Part shown: positions 29,143 through 38,820 of the stretch, piece after piece
Numbering within the stretch: position 1 is the stretch's first letter
Layout of the letters: the number at the start of each line of letters is the position of its first letter
Source: Asparagopsis taxiformis
Taxonomy: Eukaryota > Rhodophyta > Florideophyceae > Bonnemaisoniales > Bonnemaisoniaceae
Assembly: GCA_030407315.1 (NCBI GenBank)
Contig: JALQPE010001985.1
Span: 46,384-110,383 of the forward strand
Direction: 5' to 3'
Length of the DNA stretch: 64,000 bases
The notes under the pieces: generated by a model
Database searches by the model: none
Told to the model about the DNA's origin: nothing
Seen by the model: only the letters and a program-made list of their open reading frames with translations
Made by a program: the position numbers and the translations under genes

Positions 29143-30120
29143 ATGAAGTTCTTCGCCCTTCTCACTCTACTCTTCGCTGCCATTCTCCTCTCCACTTCCT
29201 TCGCTGTCGAACATTCCACAGCTGACGCCGACTCCCTCCCCTCCACCACTCAGCATCAGGCTCTCCGCCCTAACCGCCCCTGCGGCTCCTGCCCCAGAGT
29301 ATGTTATCGCAATCGCTCCAAGGCTGTCCGCGACTGTGGACGCTCTTGCACAAGGGGCCTCGCCTGTCGCATCAGGAGATGCCGACGATCAACCGATCCC
29401 AACGTTCGTCGCGGTTTCCAGTGTCGTGCACCCCCTCGCCCCCGTCCCGTCCCCGCCCCGGTTCCCGCTCCAGCACCGGTCCCCGTGCCCGCTCCAGCTC
29501 CAGCTCCTGGCCCCGCTCCCCTCCTCTGCCCCAACTTCTGTAACGCAAACAGGGAAGTCTCGGAGGCTCAGTGCGCACAGCCCTTCAACAGAGCCCTCGG
29601 ATGTGTCGTCCGATCGTGTGTCCTCGCCCCGTCTGGTGGTTTCATCTGTGCACTCCCTGTTGCTCAGGTTCCCAGTTCTACCCCCACAGCCACCGCAACT
29701 GCTACGGCGACAGTCACACCTACTCCCTCGATGAGCCCAGGTGCAAGCCCGTCATCGTCTCCATCTGCACTGGCGTCGCCGTCGCCGTCTGTGACCGCGA
29801 CACCATCGGTGACACCGACACCGTCGCCAGCGTGCACGTTCACTGTACAGGGATCGATTGGAGCGACAGCGATTGACGGGGTGTGTCAGTGTGGAGCGGA
29901 GAGGAGGACAGTGACTGTGTTGGCTGCGATTGACGGAGGACCAGTGGGTGCGCCTGGACTTACGCCGTGCTACAACAACTGTCTGCGTCCGCTGTTGGAT
30001 TCCCGATGCACGCCTGACGGATTTGGATTCTTTGTCCCGAGTGCTACAGTGATAGTGAACACGTGCTGCACTGCGTGTGGAGGGACGTTGTCGCTCGTGA
30101 CGAATCAGTGCGTGTTCTAG
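29143..30120 (+). CDS. Secreted three-module cysteine-rich protein, copy B
   Basis: 325 residues with the same architecture as copy A: signal peptide, two related Cys modules with a Pro/Ala linker, Ser/Thr/Pro linker and C-terminal Cys module. It differs by STADAD for STADTD, REVSEAQ for RAVSEAQ, and GGPVGAPGL for GPPQNMPGL in the third module; all cysteines are kept. Its promoter is of the A type, but its 3' flank (30255-30720) matches gene C, so it is a mosaic. The GGPVGAPG cluster differs at several adjacent bases, which suggests conversion from an unseen paralogue. Confidence 0.8.
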   Translation: MKFFALLTLLFAAILLSTSFAVEHSTADADSLPSTTQHQALRPNRPCGSCPRVCYRNRSKAVRDCGRSCTRGLACRIRRCRRSTDPNVRRGFQCRAPPRPRPVPAPVPAPAPVPVPAPAPAPGPAPLLCPNFCNANREVSEAQCAQPFNRALGCVVRSCVLAPSGGFICALPVAQVPSSTPTATATATATVTPTPSMSPGASPSSSPSALASPSPSVTATPSVTPTPSPACTFTVQGSIGATAIDGVCQCGAERRTVTVLAAIDGGPVGAPGLTPCYNNCLRPLLDSRCTPDGFGFFVPSATVIVNTCCTACGGTLSLVTNQCVF

Positions 30121-30723
30121 ATGGGAAGGACAAAGCGTGTGAAGATAGATACGGTGTTTGGATGGAAGATCGAAAGAGGTCGACGAAGAATTGATGTGGA
30201 TACGTTTTGGTTGAATGCCGAGTGGTTTGATGTCATATTGCATAACGAGTAGCACTAAATGATTTGTGAATGAAGTAAGCGTATAGAAGTAAGTAAGCGT
30301 ATATCGGTCAAAGTAAAGTGCCGATTGTTTGTTTGATCTTGTTCGGAGGGATAGGGTGCCACCTTAATATGCGGCGTATCGAAGCGGGGGATGGGGCTCG
30401 ATTGAAATAGCGCGCGGTTTACGTTCACTTGTCGATGATTACGCCCCCGGAGGTTGTTTGGCAGGAAGGGTAGGTGGCGTACGATTGTTACCAAGGAAGT
30501 AGACGTAGGGAGATAGCAGGTGCTGCTGCCATGTAAACGAAGTGATCCGTGCGGTGCTCAAGTGTGTACTGTGAGCGCATTGGTCCACTTGTTGACTAGT
30601 GGCTCTCAATGACGTGCTCGACCTCGACGCAATATATTTTGCAACTTTTTATTCTGGACCAATCAGAGGGGGCTATTCTTTCACAAATTGTTGAGAATGA
30701 AATTAAGTGAGTGAGTGAGATCT
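30121..30723. other. 3' flank of gene B, no gene
   Basis: Inverted counterpart of about 47527-48129 downstream of gene C. Only short ORFs without motifs. Confidence 0.6.
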
Positions 30724-30836
30724 TGTTAGAAGAATGTGCCTCTTGGGAGTATCTGCCTCTCACAGTTGGTTAGGTATAATCTTCTGTCCTGTGACCGGCA
30801 GCGGTCTCTGTGACAGGCTGTCTGTTATTAGTATCC
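30724..30836 (-). repeat. LTR relic of the E6 family
   Basis: Minus-strand LTR running from GGATACTAATAACAGACAG (30836) to TTCTAACA (30724), with the first bases of the LTR missing. It corresponds to the relic at 43490-43603 plus 47523-47526 in the inverted flank of gene C. It supplies the last codons and the stop of the 476-aa ORF. Confidence 0.8.
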
Positions 30837-32190
30837 GGGGGTGGGCCGGAGCGTGACTGGGGGTCCTCGCCGGAGGACTCATGCGATTCATCGCGGGGTT
30901 GGTCCGCGTTTCGGCTGCTAGGTATTGTATTCTGCTGTTCTCGAGCAGCGGTACCACCATACCTTCGTCTCTTTGTGTCTCTAGAGACGGCTTGTATCCC
31001 TCCCAGATCGTCGCTCTGGTATACTGAGGGTTCCGTGCATGCGTTTCCTCCACTTTGAGGACGGTGTACAAGCGTCGGAGGGCTACCTCCATCCAGGGAC
31101 AGGACAGGAGGGCAGATGTCGGGGAGGGGTATTGCATGAGTGTGATGTGAATGATGCGTGCTAGCATCAGCGCTTCCAGTTCGATTTGTTCTGGGTGGCT
31201 TGCACTCTGCCAATACGGGCGTGTGCGTACATAAGCCTCTACGGTCAGTCCGTGCTTGATAAAGTTGTAGAGGATGGATGGGCCAATAATTTCTGGGACT
31301 GCTAGCAGAATGGTTGAGGTGCCGTGTGTCGGGTAGGAGGGCAGTTGGGACGGAAGACGCACGGCGCTTCTCCGCCCCAACTGAAACTCCAGACCCTCCA
31401 TTGGTGTGGATGGGGGAGTGGCGATCGGCACGCCGCCAATGTGCGTCGCAGAGTTGCTGACCAGGATAGGGGCAGTGCTGGATGGGGGATCGGGTGAGGG
31501 GATTGTGGCCGGCGTGTTCTTTCGCAGAGCATCTACCTCGAGTTTCATCCGCTGGTTTTTCTCCTCCTCTAATTCAAGAAGATCATTGACGGCATTGTAC
31601 TTCCACGAGATTACTGTAGCCAGATTTCTCATGGCGGTGCTTTCGACTGCCAGATCTCGCAGATCAGGGAGATGATTGCGGGCTTTCATCCCTGAGACCA
31701 GGAGGTGCTGTAAGTCGCCTGGTTTTTCCGTCGCAAGTTGCACAAGCTCTGGGGGAGGCATATTCATAAGTTTCTCGAAGGATTCGTTCGGAGACAGTTC
31801 ATTACACTTTTCGGGATCAATGGAAGCTGAGCGTGCCGCGTCACGCATTTCCAGGACAGTCTGGAGCGGTGCTGAGGCTTTGAGCTGGAAACGAAGCTGG
31901 ACTGCCGGCGGCGCATCATTGTATATTTGTTTCAGCTGGTTGTTATCCAGGGATAATATTTGACCTATTTCTAGGGTGGCAAGCTCATTGAAGAGACTTG
32001 TAGAGGTCGGAGAGGGAACAGGGATTGGCTGCTGGCTGGGTTGCGTCATGGTGTGCGGAAGAGATCTGTCTGGATGGGAGGGACGCAGACGAACACTCGC
32101 AGTTCCCGAGCTGAGGTTAGGGTAGATCCGCTTGCGGCTGGCTCCCGCATTGGACGTGGTGTTCTTGTCGTTCCCAGCGGTCGGATTCAT
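30760..32190 (-). CDS. Unidentified 476-residue protein with LTR-derived C-terminus
   Basis: Opens MNPTAGNDKN after a pyrimidine-rich leader (CCCCAACAACATG). The N-terminal 55 residues are basic and Pro-rich. Residues about 65-240 are helical, with a Glu/Lys-rich probable coiled coil (LELEEEKNQRMKLEVDALRK). A Pro/Ser linker follows, then a second helical domain (IELEALMLARIIHITLMQYP, VALRRLYTVLKV). No membrane segment, signal peptide or catalytic motif is visible. The last 22 or so residues (ITDSLSQRPLPVTGQKII) are read from the LTR relic, so the native C-terminus is probably lost. It could be a host gene or a gag-like frame of an unknown element. I do not recognise it. Confidence 0.6.
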   Translation of the reverse strand: MNPTAGNDKNTTSNAGASRKRIYPNLSSGTASVRLRPSHPDRSLPHTMTQPSQQPIPVPSPTSTSLFNELATLEIGQILSLDNNQLKQIYNDAPPAVQLRFQLKASAPLQTVLEMRDAARSASIDPEKCNELSPNESFEKLMNMPPPELVQLATEKPGDLQHLLVSGMKARNHLPDLRDLAVESTAMRNLATVISWKYNAVNDLLELEEEKNQRMKLEVDALRKNTPATIPSPDPPSSTAPILVSNSATHIGGVPIATPPSTPMEGLEFQLGRRSAVRLPSQLPSYPTHGTSTILLAVPEIIGPSILYNFIKHGLTVEAYVRTRPYWQSASHPEQIELEALMLARIIHITLMQYPSPTSALLSCPWMEVALRRLYTVLKVEETHARNPQYTRATIWEGYKPSLETQRDEGMVVPLLENSRIQYLAAETRTNPAMNRMSPPARTPSHAPAHPRILITDSLSQRPLPVTGQKIIPNQL

Positions 32191-32541
32191 GTTGTTGGGG
32201 AGTGAGTGGATACGAGAAACTGAACGAAAGCAAACGAAAACAAGCGACTAGTCTGCAGAATTGACGTTCCTGAGGGTGACGCTCCGTCAACAACTTGCCT
32301 TCTGGCAGCGAAGCAGGATGTTTGCCTCTCGAAGGGCGACTGCGTTGCACTGGCGCGTGCATATTTTGAGGCTGGATTGCCTATACATAGCTGGCTTCCA
32401 GAGTCTGGCCGCCGGCGAGTTTTCAGCTTAGGTAATACGCGCGCCGTGTCACCAAGCCTGCGAGATAAACACGTGTCGCGTGCCGGCTGCACGGCAACCG
32501 TTGTCACTCCTTCAATTTGCGTTTGTGCTTCTACTAGCGCT
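32191..32541 (-). other. Upstream region of the 476-residue ORF
   Basis: 350 bp between the ORF start and E4. A 35-bp segment (32503-32537) recurs on the far side of E4 at 34666-34700. A TATGTATA stretch near 32385 could be a promoter. No gene supported. Confidence 0.5.
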
Positions 32542-33930
32542 TGTGAAGTTAAAATAACTTCTCTTTTCACTTTTACCGACAGTGGTGTCGGTTGATTTGA
32601 ATTTGTTTGTGTCGGTTGGATTGAATATTGAATTAGCATTCTGGCAGTTGCGCGAAGCGTCGCTCGGCGTCACTTGTATTGAATTAGCATCCTGACACTC
32701 CCCCTGGCGGCGAGGGACGGGGAGCGTAGAGTCGTTGTTGTGTGCGCTGATGCTTGTTATGTTGAGTTGTTTTGTGAGTGATTCGAATGGTTTGCGAGTT
32801 AGGGGTTTGGTGAATATGTCTGCTAGCATTTGGTTTGATTGTAGGTATTGCAATTTGATTCTGCCTTGTTTGACATTGTCCATGAGGTGGTGGTGTCGGA
32901 TATCGATGAATTTCCTCCTTTTTGTCGGTGCCGTGCTGGTTGCAATCTGGATCGCAGATTGGGAGTCTATGTTCATGAGGATGGGTTGTTTGGTGTCTAT
33001 TATTTGTAGTTCTTTCAACATATCTCCAAGCCAGTTGGTCTGGCGGGTGGCCTCTGATGCTGCAATTGTTTCTGCTTCGCACGTGCTCACCGCTACTAGG
33101 GATTGCCTCTGCGAAGTCCAGTGTATTGGGGATCCGTGTAGTGTTATTACTGATCCTGAGATTGACTTTCTTGTGGTCTGGTCGTTGGCAAAGTCAGCGT
33201 CGGTGTATGATATCATTGGTTCTGTGGAGGGTCGGTTTGGGTATAAAATTCCTCTGTCTGCTGTGTGCTTTAGGTGTCGTACCAGGCGTTTTAAGAGTTT
33301 CCAATGTCGTGTTGTCGGTTTGTGATTCGCTCTGGCAAGGCAGTTGGTGAAGAATTGAATGTCTGGTCTTGTTGAATCCGTGAGATAGCGTAGCTCACCA
33401 AGCGTTTCCCGATATGTTGTGGAAGTGTCCTTGTCGTGTTCCTCGTGTTGTTGCGGTGGCGAGAGGTCTATTCCGTCCGAGTAGAGCGATGTTGTTGGTT
33501 TGGCATCTACCATTTTTGTTTTTGATATTATAGCTCGAATTATGTGTGGCTGTGAAATGTGCGTGCCGTTTGTGGTGTAGTCGATTTTCCAATTGAGGTA
33601 TTTCGTCGGTCGTCCAAGTCTTTTGATGGTGTACTTGGTGGAGAGTGTGTTGTATGGTTCAGATAGTAAGTGGGGTTTGGTGGAGCATACGAAGAAATCG
33701 TCTATTGTTGCTGCAATTATGGTTTGATCGGCGTTGTGTCTGTGGGTGAATATGCAGGGGTCGTATTTAAGCTGGGTGAATCCGTGTTGGGTGAGGAAGT
33801 CGCGTACCCCGTCGCAAAAGATTTTTCCAGCTTGTTTTGTGCCATAGAGATTTCCTTTCAATTCCCCTATTCTTTCGGGGTGTATGAAGGAACCGTCGAA
33901 TTTTGGGTGCTGCTGAACGTAAACTGGTTT
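32512..33930 (-). CDS. E4 partial reverse transcriptase and RNase H
   Basis: Open from just after the deletion (PVYVQQHPKFDGSF) through GNLYGTKQAGKIFCDG, IAATIDDFFVCS, LTDSTRPDIQFF and RNase H (YTDADFANDQTTRKSISG, STCEAETIAASEA, NIDSQSA, QMLADIFTKPL). The RT active site reads TIDD. The N-terminal RT fingers are deleted. The frame reads on through both LTR-start motifs, which encode QDANS and QNANS, and through the LTR into flanking sequence. Confidence 0.83.
   Translation of the reverse strand, partial: KPVYVQQHPKFDGSFIHPERIGELKGNLYGTKQAGKIFCDGVRDFLTQHGFTQLKYDPCIFTHRHNADQTIIAATIDDFFVCSTKPHLLSEPYNTLSTKYTIKRLGRPTKYLNWKIDYTTNGTHISQPHIIRAIISKTKMVDAKPTTSLYSDGIDLSPPQQHEEHDKDTSTTYRETLGELRYLTDSTRPDIQFFTNCLARANHKPTTRHWKLLKRLVRHLKHTADRGILYPNRPSTEPMISYTDADFANDQTTRKSISGSVITLHGSPIHWTSQRQSLVAVSTCEAETIAASEATRQTNWLGDMLKELQIIDTKQPILMNIDSQSAIQIATSTAPTKRRKFIDIRHHHLMDNVKQGRIKLQYLQSNQMLADIFTKPLTRKPFESLTKQLNITSISAHNNDSTLPVPRRQGECQDANSIQVTPSDASRNCQNANSIFNPTDTNKFKSTDTTVGKSEKRSYFNFTSASRSTNAN
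32646..32714 (-). other. E4 polypurine tract and hairpin leader
   Basis: On the element strand, CTCGCCGCCA (32714-32705) can pair with TGACGCCGAG (32672-32663) at eight of ten positions. The loop holds AGGGGGAG and the first LTR-start motif TGTCAGGATGC (from 32697). The second copy, 51 bp on (from 32646), reads TGCCAGAATGC. The 5' LTR at 34665 reads TGTCAGGATGC and then follows the second copy. Confidence 0.65.
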
Positions 33931-34447
33931 TGAGTGTTTGAATTATGATTTGATATGCAGTGTGTAGTTCTGGTATGTTGTTGATGCCATTGATCATGAA
34001 TTGAATTGTTGTGTTTTCCTCTGCAATGCGAGGATAGTTGGCGTTGCACATGGTTATACGCATTTGTTCATGGTTGGAGAGGAAGTCCTCAACATTGGTT
34101 ACGGAGGAGAGTTGTATGTTGCGGGCTTGGGATTCGAGCAAAGAGTGGTCGATGGAAGTGAGTTCTTGTACCATATTGAGGACATGCTGCGTGAGGAGGT
34201 GAGGTGAGAGCTGTAGGTTGGCATCGGTGAGGTTTCTCGTGATGCGCTTTGGAAGGCTGGCAAGAATGATGAGGGTTGGTCGTTCCTGTTTGCGTTTGTG
34301 AGCAGTGTATTCGGTGGGGTCTTGTGGCGCTGTGGTGGCTGCGTCGAGGAGGTAGTCAAGGTCAAGTTCGTTCGCTAGCGCCTGGAGAGATCGGTGCCAG
34401 TAGTTCGCGGATTCGATTTCGAGTTGTGGGAGTGTATGTGTCGTCAT
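33767..34447 (-). pseudogene. E4 gag fragment joined to RT
   Basis: Opens MTTHTLPQLEIES and follows the E3 Gag closely (LDYLLDAATTAPQDP, RITRNLTDANLQLSP, EENTTIQFMINGI) to about residue 170 (QIIIQTLK, near 33937). There it meets reverse-transcriptase sequence out of frame, so residues after the junction are not Gag. No nucleocapsid knuckle remains. Confidence 0.82.
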
Positions 34448-34511
34448 CGTGCGTGGGATCGTGGAGGTTGGTGGTTGTGAATGCGCAGTGGGCGGATAGG
34501 AGCCGATAACC

Positions 34512-34665
34512 TGTGAAGTTGTTCAATTCGCTTGCCTTCGCCTTTACTTTTGCTCATCTGTTTCTAGCTTAAATAACTTCTCTTTTCACTTTTACCGACA
34601 GTGGTGTCGGTTGATTTGAATTTGTTTGTGTCGGTTGGATTGAATATTGAATTAGCATCCTGACA
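34512..34665 (-). repeat. E4 5' LTR
   Basis: 154 bp on the minus strand, TGTCAGGATGCTAATTC...AACTTCACA, followed by the primer site. About 50 bp near its 3' end are missing from the 3' LTR at 32542. Confidence 0.85.
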
Positions 34666-35829
34666 GTCACTCCTTCAATTTGCGTTTGTGCTTCTACTAG
34701 TGACGGTGTGCACGGCCTTTTGTTAGCGAGAGGATGTTGCCAATAGCGGTCCAAGCCACTATGAGAGGGACTGACAACAACGTATGTCAACAGACCTGTA
34801 GGGTCAGCTGTTGCTTCCCACGTTCGAGTGGTGTGCGCGCGTCAGTGGAACGTTATGGAATGCAAAGGGAAGTGTAAGGAAGGTAAGGAAGTCTGGAAAG
34901 TGGGACGAAGTGGGTGGGAGCAACAGCGAGCTAGCTTTCGTCGCTAGACCGCGTTTTTACTCAATTCCCTCTTCTGCCTTCCAAGACTGGGAGGCAGGGA
35001 TCGAGCGTATCCTATGTAGTTAACGTATCGAACGACTCGACGCCGCCGGAGCCAGCTCCGGCGTGCGGGGCTTGTGAATTACAGACTACTAGCTTACAGG
35101 AACATCACGTTAAAGTAATACTACATTAAGTTAAGTCCGCAATATTTCGACAACTAGCGCTTGTGAAGTTAAAATAACTTCTGCGTTCCTTGAAATCCTA
35201 GTATTTGGAAAAGGGCTTTGCCATGAAAACTTTTTAATGAAAATTCCACTATTTCTGGAATTGGCATTTCCACATTTCCACCTGGATTTGGCTCCCGCAG
35301 ATCTCTACATTTCACTGAAGTGCATTGCAATGCAATGCAATCTCTGGACAGCGGACACTATGTCCTTCCTCTCCCTATCATGCAATTCTGGGCAAACATC
35401 TTCGCCTTGCATTTGTGTTTGGTGTTGGATTGCTCAAGTTTGATTCTGAGCTCGCATTCGTCTGCATTTTCTTCATATAGCCGTCGATACAACTGAAAAA
35501 TCTAGTTCAAACGTGATGTATCTGTGATATCTCGCCGGGACACAATCAAAGAAGTCGCAAACGACCATCTGCGCCGGCCAGCCTCTCCAAGTTATGTAAA
35601 GCCATGATTTAGTATTACATCCTCTCCTCGACAATCACATAGGGAGCATCTACAGTGTACGCATCATTAAAATGAAATTGTCTCTCCCCTTCCCGTTTAT
35701 TCTTCCATTTAAAACCTGCCGCGAACGCTCAACCAGCGGTTCCATCTCTTCGCCTAACCCGCACAACAGATTGAAAGTTTTTGAAAGTGTCTCCACCAAG
35801 ACAAAACATTCACTACGAGGAGCAACAAT
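34666..35829. other. Intergenic stretch with fragments, no gene supported
   Basis: Contains the 35-bp copy of the E4 flank (34666-34700), a GC-rich perfect inverted repeat CGCCGGAGC/GCTCCGGCG at about 35043-35062, and a 30-bp copy (about 35153-35182) of the junction at 32534-32563. An ORF of 70 codons at 34811-35023 has no recognisable features. Confidence 0.5.
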
Positions 35830-36510
35830 ATGGTTCCGAATTTCTTTCACATCTCTGGACCGGTCCTCCTACTTGCCATCGTTAGCGCCTTGCTTGTCAC
35901 TGGTGAGGATCTGACCATCCCCATCTACTCTTACGAGTCTCACCCCTTGCACACCCTCCCGCAGTTCTCCGCAATGAGGCCGTCCCCAGTGATCATGAAG
36001 AAATATACACATTTCTCAACGGACGGAAGCAAGACTACTGCCAAATCAGTCTTCGCACCGCAAAAGGCCCACTATAAAAAGTAGTGGGGTCTGATATCCC
36101 TTCATGGTCGGCCTGGACGTCCTCCAGATCACGCGCGCTTCGCGAACGGACAGCAGGGACAACTATACCGAGGTGGAGCTCAACACCGATGCTCGCGTGT
36201 TCATCCTGCTCAGCACGCCCTGGCTGAACGAGGGAACCTCGAGAATATCAACCGCGCATCCATCCAAGGCCTCGACGACCAGTGGCACAGTGTTGTTGCG
36301 CTCGATACTGTGAACAGCCGCCGCATCTTTGTGTCGTAAGCAGCATACCCGCGGCCCTCCCGCGAAAGTGTGTCGCGGTCGAGCGCAATGTGCTGAAGGG
36401 AGAAGTCCTGACGCTTCCGCACCCTAAGCGACTCTCCATCAACCGACTCGGCGTCCTGGACTACGCTTTGGTGTTTGCGCAGCTGGAAAACGTCACTGCC
36501 GCTGAACCGC
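35830..36510 (+). pseudogene. Unidentified secreted-protein gene, 5' part
   Basis: Starts MVPNFFHISGPVLLLAIVSALLVTG, a clear signal peptide, then EDLTIPIYSYESHPL. The first frame stops at 36082-36084. Protein-like sequence continues in shifted frames (FMVGLDVLQITRASRTDSRDN, then ARVFILLSTPWLNEG, then DDQWHSVVALDTVNSRRIFVS, then GVLDYALVFAQLENVTAAEP). Element E8 interrupts it at 36511; it resumes after 41862. The mature protein would be extracellular. I do not recognise the family. The shifts make this a pseudogene unless introns or errors explain them. Confidence 0.6.
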
Positions 36511-36942
36511 TATGAAAAGGAGATGCTGAAACAGTCCTTGAACCCTTTTGCTACGTTAAACGTGCAGTAACAAGAGTTTTCAGGTTGGCAGGGTGGCGTG
36601 CAACCGGTAGTAACAGAAGATTGATCGGCAAGTGATGCTGTGGCAGTCTGTGCTCAGTTGCATGCCACACACATGGTTTACTAGAAGGGGGTTTATATGC
36701 TATTGTGCGTGGGTAGCTAAATGCACAATTGCAAATGCTGTATCATGGGATATCATAGGTAGTGTTACCCAAGATTAATCTAATGTATCAATAAGAGGTA
36801 TTTGAATTCAAATGCCGTGGGTGGTAACTGGTCAACGGCATATTAACTGTATGGATAACAATGATATTTGGATCACTCTGTGAATGTAACAGTCTTGATA
36901 ATTGTCTTTGAGTCATTGGTCGATCAAACTGAACAATTCATA
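36511..36942 (-). repeat. E8 3' LTR
   Basis: 432 bp, same sequence as the 5' LTR by reading. Confidence 0.9.
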
Positions 36943-36968
36943 TTCACCCTTTTTTGAACGAGGTGGAA

Positions 36969-38820
36969 TTATCCGAGGAAAGATTGAGAGCTGCGCTCTT
37001 GCGCTTCAGGCATAGAAATTGGCATGGTGCCGTTGAACATTAACAACTGCAACGGTTGTGTAAGAGGACTATTCCACTTGGTCAACGGATCACTTAAGTT
37101 GCACTTGCCAGGAACCCAAACCATTTTGTTCACATTTTGGGTCTCAAATTCGTATCTTATAACGGCGACATCTGCACGAATGCTTTTGTCAGAAGCACTG
37201 TGGCATGTTGATAGCGTATCATAGAGGTCTTTCGAATCCACACAGACGATTAGATCTATGTGCATCTGTAGAAATGTTTCGTACGCCTTAACAATAATTT
37301 TTCCTTCATCAATCCCATACCTGCTGCAAGAGTCTCTGCAGATCCAGTGGAGCGCACGGGGCGCCTTGACTTGACTGACGACCAGTGTATAATATGGATA
37401 ATGCTGTGTTGCTGTAGATTTCCAAAGAGAAGTCCAGCAATGAATCCTAACTGTCCGCTTACTGAAGGAACACTGGCATCTGTAATAACAGGACAGATAG
37501 CTTGAGAGTAGAACCAACAGACGGACGCTTGTATGTTATTGTACAACCCAGCCTTTTGAGAGTGCGAAGCATATTATTTGCGAGACAAGGTCGTGTACTG
37601 TGAGATTTGTGCCTTTTTGTTGCATGTAGCTAGACGCAAATGCACAGAAAGGGCTCGAGGTTACGCCCAACCAACCAATAGACCCGTTGAGTGAACGAAA
37701 TACTGTAAGCTCGATTGAGTTCAGTGCTGCAGTACTTTGCTTACGTCTCAAACGATCGATCAGATGATTATCGATTTCATTGAGCTTGACATCACCTGAT
37801 AGGCTAATGACGTGATCTTCATCGTGGTGGAGGTCGAGTCCGAAGAACTTAAAAGAACCAGGGCTGTACACAATGGTACCAAGTTCGTACTGTTTCTTGG
37901 TCTTCTCCACCATAGACTGGAGGTTGCCTCTTTCGCCAGTGAATAAGATGTCATCAACAACTTTGATGGCAAGCATTTCTAGCTTCTTGTTTGCAGTGAA
38001 ATAAAACAGTTGTGGAACATATGAAAGTTGTTTAAACCAATCTGAGACAGAAATTGGTCACTGTGGTCTTGCCACTTGGCATTAGCGTTTGCCAATCCGT
38101 ATGAAGCTGCTAGTAGTAGCCAATAGAAAGTTCGCTGGCGACATTCCTTTGGAGGAACAACATATACATCTCTTTCTGCAGCACCAGTCTGCAAGAATGC
38201 TGATTTAACGTCAACTTTGGCCAAGCTCCACCGGAAAATGGTGCAAATTGATAGGAGGATTCGAAGTCCGAGTGGAGGGCACGTGGCAGAATCTGTCCTC
38301 AACAGATGTTTGTCCTTGTCTCTATTACCATGTGGGGCAATCCGAGCTTTGACTATCCGAGATCCATCGTCAAGTGTCTTCACTTTGTATAGGACATGGC
38401 TGGAAATAATGTTAGAGTTTTGTGGAATCTTGGAAACGTGTACCTCTTGCACTGTTTTCATGAAAGAGGACTGCTCTCTTTCGTAAGCATTTTGGGTGAC
38501 GAATGAGGGCAGATCTTGGGCTTCAGTGAGTAAAAACTCTTTGCTCTTGAATCGGTCATGATATTGATCAGTAGCATCCTTTTCATGGCTCGTTAGCTCT
38601 TTTCCGGGTACAACTTGTATCTCATTGGCTGATAGTCCATTCGTCTCTCCAATAGAATCATCGTGTTTCCATATTTCTTTTGTCATATCCAGTGTTTCAG
38701 ATTGGCCATCGTCATAAAGTATTTTGTGCTTTCCACTGCGAGAGAAGTATCGGGAAACAGTTCCAGAGTAGTACTGTTTGTCATCGGGCCAATATACTGA
38801 CAGCTTGTCTCCAACGGCAA
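36969..38820 (-). pseudogene. E8 reverse transcriptase and RNase H, frameshifted
   Basis: RT from 38686 (VLYKVKTLDDGSRIVKARIA, AKVDVKSAFLQTG), shift near 37977, then LAIKVVDDILFTG with valine in place of the YxDD tyrosine, IDRLRRKQSTAALN and SSPFCAFASSYMQQKG. Further shifts lie near 37530 and 37340 before the RNase H end (IDEGKIIVKAYETFL, VCVDSKDLYDTLST, NLSDPLTKW). The order matches E7. Confidence 0.83.

Larger units (their letters stand above)
16649..29200 (-). repeat. Palindrome right arm
   Basis: Reverse complement of 14660 back to about 2700. The E2 target reads as an intact empty site at 22259-22275. E7 is inserted at 22820. Beyond about 29200 the match passes into Cys-rich copy B, which differs from A at scattered positions. 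Confidence 0.85.
32542..34665 (-). mobile_element. Ty1/copia element E4, internally deleted
   Basis: 2124 bp. 5' LTR 34665-34512 (154 bp), primer site GGTTATCGGC (34511-34502), gag fused directly to mid-RT, RNase H, polypurine tract, leader, and a 3' LTR shortened near its end (about 32542-32646). Protease, integrase and the first part of RT are gone. The flanks do not show a 5-bp duplication; instead 35 bp are repeated on both sides (32503-32537, 34666-34700). Confidence 0.85.
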
